Positions 41,037 through 59,306 are shown, numbered from the stretch's first letter. The stretch: 64,000 nucleotides of DNA from Ciona intestinalis (GCF_000224145.3 NC_020178.2:826986-890985), one strand, 5' to 3'. Notes: generated from the sequence alone by a model not told the origin. Numbers and translations are program-made.

Positions 41037-41049
41037 GTAACCTAGCAAC
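41037..41049 (+). promoter_or_regulatory. RFX X-box-like motif
   Basis: GTAACCTAGCAAC fits the X-box consensus GTNRCC-(N)-RGYAAC with a 1-base spacer and full half-sites. It is about 720 bp upstream of the PLC start and 1.8 kb upstream of the CDKL1-like start. RFX factors drive ciliary genes, and CDKL1-type kinases are ciliary. Function is inferred from motif and context only. Confidence 0.45.
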
Positions 41050-42781
41050 CGTCTAAAACACTTATGACGTCGATAAAGAAATCGAGAAAGGCGTCGATCG
41101 CGTTATGAAGATGTTTCTTTGCGGTAAATAAGGCGCCATTTTATTCTAGCATTCTTTTATTAAACCTGATCAGTCTTGTCGGTTCAAATGCACGCAGCGA
41201 GAAACCATACAACAGCACAGTTTAAAAGAATTTGAAACTTTTTAACGGTTATATTTATAACCAATTATATTTTAGAATCGGTACCGCTGGGGTCTAGTTA
41301 GTACAGTGTCCAAATTTTAGGTTGGTTGCACAAGTAGAAGGTATCGAAAATGGCCGCTATAATATATGTACTCTAGGATCACCTTGGTTTGTGTTGTATT
41401 TTAGTCCTGCTCCTAACGGTTTCGTCGGTTTGAGTGTTAGAACTTTGTTTTTGTGCATTAAATCAAATACAATGTTTTAAATAGTATTTAAAATCAGTGT
41501 AGTTCATTTATGTACAATATTTACTCAAAAATGCAACATAGTTACAATTTTTATACTTTGCAGAAAGACATAATGTTATAATTATCTATCTGTTTTAAAA
41601 ATCGAATTAAAAATTAGTTCCAAATTTTGTTCTAAAAATATTTAAAAAATCAAGTTTCAGAATATTCTAATAATAAAATAAAAAACAATTAATTTCGGCG
41701 CCTTGGATCTTCGAAAACAATATCTTGAAATTTGATATTTTCTTTCTCACGATCCAAATTGTTTTGTTATAGCTTGAAAGTTAAACAAATGTAATACGTA
41801 CATAGGGACATAGTTCATTTAGGTTCTAAATAGAGCTAGGAATCTGTAATATGATACAACACACATATAGCCAAAGACACAGTGTTTAGCAATCAGTTTA
41901 AACAGTTAGCATGTTTTAACGACTGTCGTTTTGCTGCTAATTCTCTCCTCTTCACCGTTGTTTTAATTATTTTGATCTTAGCTTTTGTATTAGAAGAGAT
42001 AAATAAAATTTATGTTATATTGCTTTTTAAATACTTAGTTTTCTTTACAATATTATAATACTAAATTCTTTTCTATGAAAGTAGCCCAATATTTTAATTT
42101 TATATTAAGGTCAAGCAGTCTCTTTAAATTATATTTATTTAAGTGCTGTTAAAAACTTTTTTCCCATCCAATATGTTTAAAATTTTAATAAACAAATTAT
42201 TAAAAGTGAAAAAAATGGCCCTAAAAATAATTTTTAATCTCAAAAAACTTGTCAATTATAATATAGACGTATTGACGTGTTTTCAGACAGTTTATTAAAG
42301 GGACAACACTGGTGACTGGCGAGAGACTTTAAAGGTTTTGTTACTTGATATTTATGAGACAATAGCATTGCCGACGTCTGGTCTGTGACCAAACAAAGCA
42401 GCATCTGTGTATTAATCTTGTTGAACACCTGTATATTGTATGTGTAGTATGGTGTATTCACCTAAGTTATCTGTATGACTGTATGCTAATACACAACAAA
42501 AAGCAAATACCCAGTTTTTAGGTAGAAAGGTAGGTGTAGGCCTACTAACCATTCACCTAGAAAATAACTTGTAAGCAGGTATAACGCGTATGCAGCATCT
42601 GTTTTTAATGTGTCTATTACTGTTTTTTTCAAAAAAGGTTAAAAGTAACTTGTGTGCGTGTATGCAGTGTATTAAACGGAACACCTATTTTTTAATGACT
42701 GTCTTTGCTCGCCTTACAAGGACAATCTCTTTTATCTATATCAGTTAACTTTTTATTAAATTTATATTTTTTATATTCAAC

Positions 42782-42783
42782 AG
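42782..42783 (+). promoter_or_regulatory. CDKL1: Candidate 5' UTR cis- or trans-splice acceptor of CDKL1-like gene
   Basis: A pyrimidine-rich ATATTTTTTATATTCAACAG ends 53 bp before the start codon with no obvious local donor. Ciona trans-splices a short leader to many mRNAs, so this may be such a site. This is a weak inference. Confidence 0.35.
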
Positions 42784-42823
42784 TACATATGACAAGGCTT
42801 TTATAGATTTATCTTTTCTGTAA

Positions 42824-48709
<5,886 letters not shown>

Positions 48710-51185
48710 ACCCATGGGTAACCCCCAAGAACCCCACAAACCCCATTTTTACATCCTACCTCAGAGCAGGCATGGCACCCCTTATACTCTCGCTAATTGG
48801 CTGTAATCTAACATTGATGGGGAATTCTCCCCTGATACCTCCACAACACCCAACATTCCACGCTTGTATGCAATCGGTCGTACAAAAGTTACGACGCATA
48901 ATTAATTGCTCAGGTTCTAATTTCACTGTGTGTATAACCACCCCAAGAAAAAAGTTTAATTTTTCACAAAATCCATTTGAAACTGCCCTGTCTATGATGT
49001 CATAAACCCCAGTATTTGGTGTGGACTTTATTCAGAAACACAATCATTTAAAAACTAAAAAAATTGTCTAAATTTTAAAAAATATTGTCAAAATTTTTCA
49101 CACAGAAAGTAATGTAATAGTTTTGACTTTAGTTGTAACTACATAAACGGACCAAAACAGGTTGAATTTTTTCACATTTTAACCCCTTTAATATATCTAC
49201 ACCTATAAAAATATCGCTTGCCCATAGGCGCCAAACCTGGGGTGGCAGGTGGGCATGCCAACCCTAAATTTTCAAAACATTAATCAGTAAACATTATAAC
49301 CAAAAAGTTAAATTCATTTCACAGAAATATGCTCCCAACTATCCCTGCCTTCCCTGGATTTTAAAAAGTTTGGCGCCTATGCCCTTGCCAATTCTTATTA
49401 ATCCTAATATAACCAAACAGTTTAATGTCCAAGTTTTTGGATTGCTGCTAAAACAACCACAGAAATCGACTTTTTTCTTGCCGCTCAGCAATAGTGTGGC
49501 TATTTTCGCAATGTTTTAAACCCTGTGTACAGTTCAAGGTAGCATAAGTTTAGTACTTCATGTTCCACGATTTCCCTGTTTTACAATAGCAGTGCTAATG
49601 TGTTCATTGTCTAAAGTGGTTAGTGGCATCATTTTCGGTCTGTACAAGAGGCTTTATCAGATATTACATAAATGACTTTTTTGGAAATTACATGAAATAA
49701 TATTTATTTAGTTAAAAAGTTACATACGTGGTAACTCTCAAGCTGGCACGAGGTGTATAAACAAAACACCCATGTTATAACAGCTATAATTGCTCCGCCA
49801 CTCGAGGATTAATCAAGTTAAATTGATTTTTTACATAAAATAACTTACTGGTTTAGACATTACATAAAACTCATGTATTTAAAACCTACACAACCATACT
49901 TTTGGCAGTGGACATTCATTTTTGCTTCTTTGTAAAACATGGGAGATGCTATTCACATTATGTGACATCCATTATGTAAAAATAATCACCATTATGTTGT
50001 TGTATATCATTTGACAATCGTGACAAAATTTGCACAGAGCTAATTTCACTGCACTGTATGATGTTGTATATAGTTATCATAACAGTGTGGTATTTTGTAT
50101 TTTTTTAAGCAGCGCGCACACAACTACAATCCAAGTATGCATCTGCATACTAAATGGCAAGCATAAAACATCCATGAACATTTAGATAACTTTTATTTTA
50201 TATAAATCAACTTTTAAGTTATGTACAAATTACAGCTTTAAACCTGTGGCCTTAAAATAGCGAAAAAATACTTTTAAACGCAGGTATTTATTGCTGTAAA
50301 TAGAGCATACAGTATAAATGTTTCTTTGCTTTTCCCGGGTGTGATTCTCATTTATTTTATTTGAGATTTTTTCACGTTTACACTGATTAGGCACTACTCA
50401 CTTTATTAATTTAGTATTTTATTTCACACATCATCTATGTATTAGGCAACTGTAGTGTCTAATCATTTCAAATAAAATATATTTGCACGATTTGAGTGTT
50501 TTAAACATCTTACTTTAGCAAGAAATGTCATTTTGGTCTTTTTAGCTTGGCAAATAGCATATTTTTTGCTTTAATGGCAGAAAACTAATAGTTATAATAC
50601 AACTGTTTTACTTGGCAGAAAAGAAAAAATGTCTTAATTTTTCAAATATATAAAATAAAAAATTGTAAATATATTTTCCCCCCATTAAATATATAAAAAT
50701 AAACAAACAGCTTGAATTACAGTGAAGCTAAGCTACAAAAAAATACCTATTTTGTGATTTGCTTCATTTTGTATTTGGACTTGTAGAAGTAGGTGTGTAA
50801 ATAAGTTGTTAACTTGTTGGTATTTGCTTTTTTTCAGTGTCGTTTTCAGAATAGGCGTTTAGAAAGGGCTATTGTGCTGATTATATAAAGTATTACCCAT
50901 TATGTGGTATCGTATTTTTTAAAATTTATAATGTGCAGCAGACTATTATGCTATGCAGTTATGTATACAAACAGTAGACTAAACGAGTATACAAGTTAAA
51001 TGTTTGCTTTTTTCCTATATGAATGAGATCCCACGGCGAGGCCCGTCAAAACACCTGAGATTAAGGCCAGAGTTGGACCATTACACATAAATGCTTGTCT
51101 TTTGCCGACATTTACGGTGATTTACCCAAAAATGTTACACGCAGGTTAAAAATAGTGAATTTTAACTGCGTTTGTAACTTATAAA
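48710..51185. other. Gene-free spacer after CDKL1-like gene
   Basis: AT-rich DNA. An open frame at 48706-49005 overlaps the CDKL1 3' end and has no family match, so it is probably 3' UTR. A SINE body copy lies at 49713-49823 and a 96-bp-family fragment at 51020-51080. Confidence 0.5.
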
Positions 51186-52372
51186 ATGGACTGCCCTGCT
51201 ATTGTGAACGAATCTCTACAAGGCAACCCTATTGTGCAAAATCTTGTTGCTTTAAAATTTAAGGTAAGTCGATATAAGTCCGTTTTACGTCGATATGTTT
51301 AAGCGCTGGCTGATATATTATGCGCTATGACGTTGAACAATTAGACGCACGTCAGAAACTGTGACGTAATATAACCTGGATTTTGGCCAGAGCCGTTTAA
51401 CGGTAGCTCGATAAATATTTCAAGTAATTGGAACGGCGTTATGTTAGACTTTAAGTTAAATGAGTTCATCTTTCACGTAGTATAGGGTAGGTTGGGGGAA
51501 GATGGGACACCTTTAGCATATAATATCCAAATATCCTGATCGTGTTTTAAACAAATAACAACGGTATATGGGAGTCGTGATGATACAGTTTTATAATTCT
51601 TTGAATGTTCTTTGTTTACTACCAAATGGGACGAGAAAATAGACAGAAATAAACATCTTCTCACACCTTACTACAAGCAAAACTGGGTGTGAGCCAGAGC
51701 GCTGCCGTGATCGTTACCTGGTCTTTCAAAAAAAGTTATATAACCGTATCTATATTTCCTTTTTTGCTTCAGATTCGCTTAAGTTCTGCGACATTCGAAA
51801 ACTCGGTCATTATTCCAACTTCTGCCGTCGCCTTTTTTCTCCTTCCCGTTCGTGACGTCATGTCCTGTCGAGCGGAAGCAGCTGACGTCACCGAATCTAT
51901 CGACGAAGCCCTTCTATCAAAAATACGAAAGTTTTCTTCAGGTATTATTATTTATAATAATTTAAACAGATTAAACTTTTAAAATACGGCAACGGGTTCT
52001 GCCTGTAAAATTGTCTCTATCCCAGAAGTTACGAATACGCGGTCTGACGCAGCTAGTGCGTGTGCGTAGCTCTAACCCAGTGGTCACTAATAGGGTCTGA
52101 ATTCTTAGCCATATATAAAAAAAATCATTAAAAAATATAAACAGGCACGAGGTGTATGAAATGGAACACCCGTGTTATAACGACCGTCGTTGCCCCACCA
52201 CACGAGAATAAACAAGTTACATTCATTCATTTATTCTCTACAGGACACAGAAATGCCTACGTCATTCTGTTGAGTCAGCAATTTAGCGAAACTGAGATAA
52301 AAGCTCACCAGCTTTTACAAGAACATTTTATGGAGGACAGAACAACTGTATTAGCTGCATTAAGCCACAAAA
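51186..52372 (+). CDS. SPO16: SPO16/C1orf146-like meiotic protein, first three exons
   Basis: Exons are 51186-51263 (MDCPAIVNESLQGNPIVQNL), 51773-51941 and 52244-52372, with correct phases. The second reads RLSSATFENSVIIPTSAVAFFLL and ends LLSKIRKFSSG; the third reads HRNAYVILLSQQFSETEIK and QLLQEHFMEDRTTVLAALSHK. The strand/helix pattern follows vertebrate C1orf146, with SGVAFLL-like, helix, then NSFLVLS-like strand. SPO16 is an XPF-like partner of SHOC1/ZIP2 and promotes meiotic crossovers. Human C1orf146 has about 70 further residues. Here either the frame ends at TAG 52378-52380 by read-through of the GTGAGT donor, or later exons lie further right, perhaps in gap 53577-54076. Identification is from pattern similarity recalled by eye. 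Confidence 0.6.
51481..51673 (+). mobile_element. MITE copy, GTAGGGTGGGG family
   Basis: GGTAGGTTGGGGGAAGATGG on the left and a decayed CTTCTCACACCTTACTA on the right. It lies in the first SPO16-like intron. Confidence 0.8.
52130..52230 (+). mobile_element. SINE body copy
   Basis: CAGGCACGAGGTGTATGAAA, ATAACGACCGTCG and ATTCATTCATTTA. It ends about 14 bp before the acceptor of the third SPO16-like exon. Another, minus, copy is at 52605-52740. Confidence 0.8.
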
Positions 52373-53576
52373 GTGAGTAGACTTTATTTCAAATACTAAT
52401 TAGATCGAATACCGCTTACAAATAATCGAATTACGGGTTCGAGTCCCACCGCGTGAATTAAACATGCTTTTGATCCATTTACATCTACACGACGCATTTA
52501 GTGGTAGGTTCTGAAACTGTAAAAATAACAACACCTCTCTACAAGGTGTTTTAAAAACCGCTATCAAATAAATATTTTAGATAGAAAATCGGAACAGTAT
52601 GAATGAATAAATGTAATTTGTTTACCCTCGCGTGGCGGGACAACGATAGTCGTTTTTAAGCTATAACACGGATGTTCTGTTTCATACACCTCGTACCCTA
52701 TTTGCCCTGCCATGCGAGAGTAAAACCAATACATTCATTCTTCTTTAACTTCTTCTTCTGAGTGCGCATACTGTTTTAACGTAGTAATTGCACCGGCACT
52801 CAAAATTTAAAACCGAAATTCGTTTTCAAAATTTCATTTAAGTGTAACTGGATCATTTAATTTATAGGCTTAGTATAGCAACAGGCGACCGCTCTTGGTG
52901 TCGTATTTTTGTGGTCGTGGACAAAAGACGAATTTTCCTGTAGTTTTTTCCAAGACTGCTTTTAGCCTTTTACCGTACGATGAATATACTGTTAGGACAT
53001 AATATCCCATATTTCCTAATCGTGTTATACTAATTAACAACGCTCTATAGAGTCGTGATAATACGGTTATATAATTCTGTAAATAAACTTTGTTTGCTAC
53101 CAAATGGGACAAGAAAAGAGAATCAAAACACGGACCATATTACCCCAACCTACTACAAATAATAATATTTTTTATACCTTCGAATACGATAACTAAGAAT
53201 ATATTAAATAAATGAACGAAGAGAAGCGAACTTACCGCAGAAAGACAGTCGTTAAAACACGCTACAAATAAAATCTATTTATGGAAAACTATGAGTTAAA
53301 AAGCATTGCTGAGTTCAAAATATAGTAAACTCATGGTGAATTATAACTATAGTTGAAGTGAATTAATTTAGGAAAAACTTGTGTAAAATTAATCAGAAAC
53401 ACAACACTTGGTTACATTGATCTGTTTATCAATTATTCAACATGCATTTTTGCATTTAAAATTAACAAAACTATTCAATATGCAAATATATGTGAGCTCT
53501 AGACTTAGAAATGCATTAAAATGATTTGACCTGTAGAAATGGCTCTAAAAAGACGTGTGTGTTAGCGTGTATACAT

Positions 53577-54076
53577 NNNNNNNNNNNNNNNNNNNNNNNN
53601 NNNNNNNNNNNNNNNNNNNNNNNNNNNNNNNNNNNNNNNNNNNNNNNNNNNNNNNNNNNNNNNNNNNNNNNNNNNNNNNNNNNNNNNNNNNNNNNNNNNN
53701 NNNNNNNNNNNNNNNNNNNNNNNNNNNNNNNNNNNNNNNNNNNNNNNNNNNNNNNNNNNNNNNNNNNNNNNNNNNNNNNNNNNNNNNNNNNNNNNNNNNN
53801 NNNNNNNNNNNNNNNNNNNNNNNNNNNNNNNNNNNNNNNNNNNNNNNNNNNNNNNNNNNNNNNNNNNNNNNNNNNNNNNNNNNNNNNNNNNNNNNNNNNN
53901 NNNNNNNNNNNNNNNNNNNNNNNNNNNNNNNNNNNNNNNNNNNNNNNNNNNNNNNNNNNNNNNNNNNNNNNNNNNNNNNNNNNNNNNNNNNNNNNNNNNN
54001 NNNNNNNNNNNNNNNNNNNNNNNNNNNNNNNNNNNNNNNNNNNNNNNNNNNNNNNNNNNNNNNNNNNNNNNNNNNN
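53577..54076. other. Assembly gap (500 N)
   Basis: The exact 500-base length suggests a placeholder rather than a measured gap. Confidence 0.99.
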
Positions 54077-54602
54077 CCCATGTGATTGCTTACTTGGTAA
54101 CTGCTATGTTTATAGTAAAATATGTCTTACAGAAGTTGCTATATACGCTAGACGCGTCTATGTTATATATGTTGATTTTTTTAAGTCTTCAACAGCAGCT
54201 GTGTTTTGACTTGAAACTCGAATGCGTTGTTATTGACTGATAATCTGAACTCAGACACTGATTATTGCGCGTTTAGATTTAAGCCTGAGCTTATGTTGTT
54301 TTATGTCTGGAGTATATTTTTGTACCTGCTTGTACTCGTATCGCTGTATCTATGTAACTTAGTGTATTTGGTCTTATGTAGTAGTTTTATGTAAGATGGT
54401 CTGTTGTTTTCATTCTGTTTTATCGTCCCATTTGGTAGTAAGCAAAGAATATTTACAGAATTCTATAATCATATCTTTATGACTTTAAAAGAGCGTTGTT
54501 AATTGCTAAAAAACTATCCGGAAACGTGAGATATTATGTGATAACGGAATTAATCGTACCCCACAGTACAATAGTATACGATTTAGGAAGTTAACAGTTT
54601 TT

Positions 54603-54845
54603 TTGAAACGGATGTATACTCGCGTGGTTGGGCAGCGACGTTGTTATAACACGCGTGTTCCGTTTCAAACACCTCGTGCCTGCTTACGTGTTACCACATA
54701 TGTAACTTGTGAGTGCTTATTTTTTTGTTTATGTATGGCAGAATTTAAACAACCCTATTTTGACCACTGGGTTGGAGAAATTGCCGTGAAATGTCTTGCC
54801 CAAGGACACAAACGCGCATTCAAAACCTGCAAGGTCACAGACACT
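54603..54845 (-). mobile_element. SINE copy
   Basis: GTGTTCCGTTTCAAACACCTC, TTACCACATATGTAACTTGTG and the upper body (GACCACTGGGTTGGAG, CTTGCCCAAGGACACA). Confidence 0.75.
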
Positions 54846-54866
54846 ACAATCAGTATAAAACTATGC

Positions 54867-55057
54867 TATAGTAGGGTGGGGCAAACGGACACCTTTAGCA
54901 CATAATATCCAAATATCCTAATCGTGTTTTAAACAATTAACAACGGTCTATGGGAGTCGTGAAAATACGATTTTATAATTCTTTGATTTTTTTAAGTTAC
55001 AACAAAATGCGACGAGAAAATAGAATGAACAGATGTCCCATTTCCCAGCCTACTATA
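54867..55057 (+). mobile_element. MITE with palindromic ends
   Basis: TATAGTAGGGTGGGG at the left, CCTACTATA at the right. It contains the TAGCACATAATATCC and GGTCTATGGGAGTCG blocks. Confidence 0.88.
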
Positions 55058-55353
55058 GAAATATAACATTTTATGAATGACATATTTGCAGTTAGGCCTT
55101 ATGTTACAACTGTAACTTTCTGTAATTTAAATTATACGCCTGACAAAAAGCGAGCGATTTCTGAAAGGATTCTTTTGTATTTTTAATCGATTTTATATCC
55201 CAAGTTACATTTCATTAGTTTGCATATATAGTGAGTTATAATTACCTTAACTAGCTTCCTTTTCAAGATGCAGAGACTTATTACAGAGATACGGGTCATT
55301 GTCGGATGCTATCACGCATTATAATACATGAAGTCAAATCTGTTGGATTTGTA

Positions 55354-55545
55354 TATAGTAGGGTGGGGAAACATGGGACATATTTTCATTCTATTTTCGT
55401 CCCATTTGGTAGTAAACAAAGAACATTCAAAGAATTATAAAACCCTATACTCGCGACTTTCATAGATTATTAATTGTTTAAAACACGATCAGGATATTTG
55501 GATGTTATGTGCTAAAGGTGTCCCGTCTTCCCCCACCCTACTATA
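55354..55545 (-). mobile_element. MITE with palindromic ends
   Basis: TATAGTAGGGTGGGGAAACATG to CTTCCCCCACCCTACTATA. The body is inverted relative to 54867-55057. Confidence 0.9.
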
Positions 55546-56023
55546 CATAATATATAAACTATATATAACGTTCTTTTTGACAGATTCGTGTTATTTTGTT
55601 TTAGTTGTTTTGTAAAATTTATACGCCCACTATTTTTACAACGTTAAAGTTAAACAAATGCTCCAAAAAGATTTTTTGCGGAATTTTATTTTATAAGAGC
55701 TACATGCAAAATTAGTTCTTTTGGTTTTAGAAACATTTAATTTCCTTACAAGTGAATTTTCGTTTGGTAGAATTATAAAACGGTATAGTTCTATACAGCT
55801 GCAGTGTCACATTATCAATACAGGCTTTATTTTAACCGTTTCGTTCGCATTATCAAAACGCGTGTAAATTCTGATGAAATCAAATACTGGATTTAAACCA
55901 AAAAAACTAGTTCAAAAGCTTGATAAAGTAGTTTAAGTTTACTGGAACAGCGTTTTTGAGACACTTTAAATCCAGATTACAATAAATTTTTACCTGCAAA
56001 GGCAAAGTTATATATTCGTCGTT

Positions 56024-56123
56024 TAACTCGTAAACGGGCGCGAGGTGTATGAAACAGAACACCCGTGTTATAACGGCTGTCGTTGCCCCGCCATACGAGA
56101 ATAAAAAATACGTTACATTCATT
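56024..56123 (+). mobile_element. SINE body fragment
   Basis: CGTAAACGGGCGCGAGGTGTA, GTGTTATAACGGCTGTCG and ATTCATTCATTTCC. Further SINE fragments, including a small tandem duplication of GGTTAAAGCAAGTTACATCA, are at 56566-56890. Confidence 0.75.
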
Positions 56124-57391
56124 CATTTCCTGATTTAACGTATAGTTACGAAAGCTCTGGTTTTAGAAATCCGACTCTGGCTGAAACGTATTCGATCTGA
56201 AGCGTAACAAGTTAGTATAGTTCATTTATTCGTGGTTCCACTGTTTTGTATATAGTTGTCAATGTTAGGCAGCTAACATGTAATTCACGTTAGCTGTGTC
56301 GAACATAATCCTATCAGATGCTCTGGCCCAACTGTCTGATTTGATTAAGGTATTCTGTAAGAGTGGAGTCCTATCTAGAGCGTGACATGCTATGGGTCCT
56401 GGGATCTAGGCCAGAGTTGGTACATTACCCATACATTGTATATACGCATATTTTATTCTATATGGGTGAGGTTCTATATAGTGAGGCCATAGAATCTGGG
56501 ATTTAGACTAGAGTTACCCCTATTAAGATAAATCTGTTACGAGTGTCCAAATTGTCGCTGTAAAACAATCACCCACAAAAGTGCAGACGTGGTAACCCGT
56601 AAGTAAGCACGAGGTGTATGAAAGAATAAATGCGATACATTTCATTCAAAATAAAAAGCGGGAACCAGGTGTAAACAACTGAACAGCTGTGTTATTACGA
56701 CTATGATTGCCCGCCACGCGAAGGTAAATAAATAACATTAACATTCATTCATAACTAAAAAGCGGCTACGAGGTGTAAAAAATTGAACAGGCTTGTTACA
56801 ACAACTATCATTGCTCGCCACGCGAGGTTAAAGCAAGTTACATCATTTACCCATTCGGTGCTATACGAGGTTAAAGCAAGTTACATCATTTACCCATTCG
56901 GTGCTATACGACATCGCTTGTCTAACACGCAATTAGGCTTTACATCCATGAATGAATGATCTTCTCATTATCGAGTAATCTACACGCGTTTAATTACAAC
57001 GTTAACAAGATCAGTGTACGATTACTTATCTTACCCGGCACCCTCGTCGTACAGTAAGCGTAAATTGATGTAATCCAAATTAAGCTTTATATGGGCCCTG
57101 ATACAACGTTGTAAGGGCGTCCCTATTCTGCTTAATTATTTATGTAACTACCCAAATATCATGTACCATACGTAGAAACGTCTATGCACGAGCTGAAGTG
57201 TCGACACTATAGCGACGTTCGGTAGAGTTTTGAATAAACTGTGGGAATTTACAATTAATTAAAACATATTTTATTAAATATGTGTTTTAACGACTGCCGT
57301 TTTTCCGCTATGTTTTGGTAGATTCAGTTAAAATGATCCCCTTTTTGATGATACAATAAATATGGTTGGCAAGAATTTAGCGGCAAGTTTA

Positions 57392-57587
57392 TATAGTAGG
57401 GTGGGGGAAGATGGGACACCTTTTCATTATGTTTTCTCGTAACATTTGGTAGTAAACAAAGAAAATTCAAAGAATTATAAACCGTATCCTCTTTACTCCC
57501 ATAGACCGTTGTTTGTTGTTTAAAATACGATCAGGATATTTGGATATTCTGTGCTAAAGGTGTCCCATCTTCCCCCACCCTACTATA
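57392..57587 (-). mobile_element. MITE with near-perfect terminal inverted repeats
   Basis: TATAGTAGGGTGGGGGAAGA / TCTTCCCCCACCCTACTATA termini, over 25 bp each including GATGGGACACC. It is the best copy for defining the family; TA flanks suggest a TA target site. Confidence 0.93.
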
Positions 57588-58127
57588 TATACCAAACTAC
57601 AGGACCTAATATGTTGCATTTATTTTATCCATAACGTGTTTTAGCAACAATCGATTTGCACCTAATTCCTGTTCTTCACTATAACTGGCCTAAATCCCGC
57701 CTTCTTACCCAGGATCTCGCTGCTATATTATAGAATAGAAAATACTCCTGGGTGTTTTAAATGCGACTTGAAAACTATGGGTTAAGAATATCAGTTTCAT
57801 GAAGAGATATTTGATGGTGAGACGACCTTTTAACTTGGCCGCCTTTAGGGTGTTTACATATTCTTGATTAACTGATAACCTTTGCATGGAATATTATGAT
57901 GTAATTATTATGCATAAGTTAATTAGGCTTTTGGCCCATGTAGGTAAGAGTTATGTAAGTATGGCTCCGTGCCATGAAAATTTAGAAGCATTTTAATGTG
58001 GAAAAGTTAAGTCTGTTTTATTGTATACGGGTGAGGTCTAACGGTGAGGCGCGCTAAGGTGAACTGGGTCGTAGCCTATATTGGTAGGATGGTCTATTAC
58101 CCCATTAGTTTAGGTTATACTAATACA

Positions 58128-58324
58128 TATAGTAGGGTGGGGCAAGATGGGACATCTTTGGCACGTAATAACTAAATATCCTGATAGTGTTTTAAACAAT
58201 TAACAACGGTCTATGAGAGTTGTGAGGATACGGTTTTATAATCCTTTGAATGTTCTTTGTTTACTACCATATGGAACGAGAAAATAGAATGAAAAAATGT
58301 CCCATCTTCCCCCACCCTACTATA
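58128..58324 (+). mobile_element. MITE with palindromic ends
   Basis: TATAGTAGGGTGGGGCAAGA to CCCCCACCCTACTATA, with the same body. Confidence 0.92.
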
Positions 58325-58411
58325 ACTAAATACAGAATATAACTATAACTGATGTGTCTTGAGCATTTGAGTGTGTTTTATTCTGTATGGGCGAAGTCCT
58401 AAAGGCGAGGG

Positions 58412-58612
58412 TTTGGCGGGACATCGACAGTCGTTATAACACGGGTGTTCTGTTTCATACACCTCGTGCCAGCTTACGAGTTATAATGAATGTAACTCAG
58501 TTGGTAATTGTTTATTTATCCTCGTGTGGCGAGTAATGACAGTCGTTATAACAAGCGTGTTTTATTTCAAACACCTCGTGCCAGCTTACGTATATGTAAC
58601 TTTGTGAATAAA
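58412..58612 (-). mobile_element. Two SINE body copies
   Basis: ACGGGTGTTCTGTTTCATAC with CACCTCGTGCCAGCTTACGAG, then a second copy with TTTATCCTCGTGTGGCG and CGTGTTTTATTTCAAACACC. Confidence 0.75.
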
Positions 58613-59217
58613 TACGTTAACTGACAGCTGGGGGTTTAATTTTGATGTTTCTTTTTATATAGTTTTGAATAATGATCTAAAGTCCAAATGTATGATACCG
58701 TTAGCAAAGGCATCTGAAACGATGGTATTTTGGCTTTAAAGTGCCCGGAAAGATCGGCATTATCTATTGGTATTGCTTTTTGGTCTTTTTACATTTATCT
58801 GCTAAAATCTAAATGTTTATGCATTTAGTAACGTGAGGTAGATGGATACCGTTAGCACATAATATCCTATATTTCCCAATCGTGATTTTAACAACCAACA
58901 ACGCTATTTTAGAGCTGTGAGGATACACTTATCTATTACTCTCTATATATATTCTTTGTTTACTACAAAATGAGACGATAGAAGTGAATGAAAACGTCTC
59001 AACCGTTGAAATGTTGCATGCAATTTCATTTCTTTATGTGATTTGTACCATTTTACGCATTATGTTTATTCTACAGGGGTTAGCCTACAGTTTTAGGCCA
59101 ATTTTAAAGCTTTGGGAATTTCTTCTGCAAAACAATATGGGTTTATAGCAACTAATTAACTGGATCACTTTGTAAAGGTATGTATTGAATGAATCTGTTA
59201 TGTCAAAACTTTTGCCT

Positions 59218-59306
59218 GTTTTGGCGCGTAAACTTTACTATTGTGACGTTACTGCGGCGTCTCTGATGACGTCACCGATTACGCGCGAGGCATCTTTTTG
59301 GCGCGT
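59218..59306 (+). promoter_or_regulatory. CRE flanked by two E2F-like sites
   Basis: TGACGTCA at 59267-59274 is a perfect CRE/ATF palindrome. TTTTGGCGCG near 59218 and TTTTTGGCGCG near 59296 fit the E2F core. The cluster stands out in an AT-rich spacer as a candidate enhancer or promoter; no transcript start is evident. Confidence 0.35.

Noticed and set aside
52432..52465. B-box-like GGTTCGAGTCCC, possible tRNA
   Set aside because: No A box at proper spacing upstream; probably a decayed SINE head.
53545..54209. Long open frames of 176-227 codons
   Set aside because: Nearly all residues are N-derived across the assembly gap.
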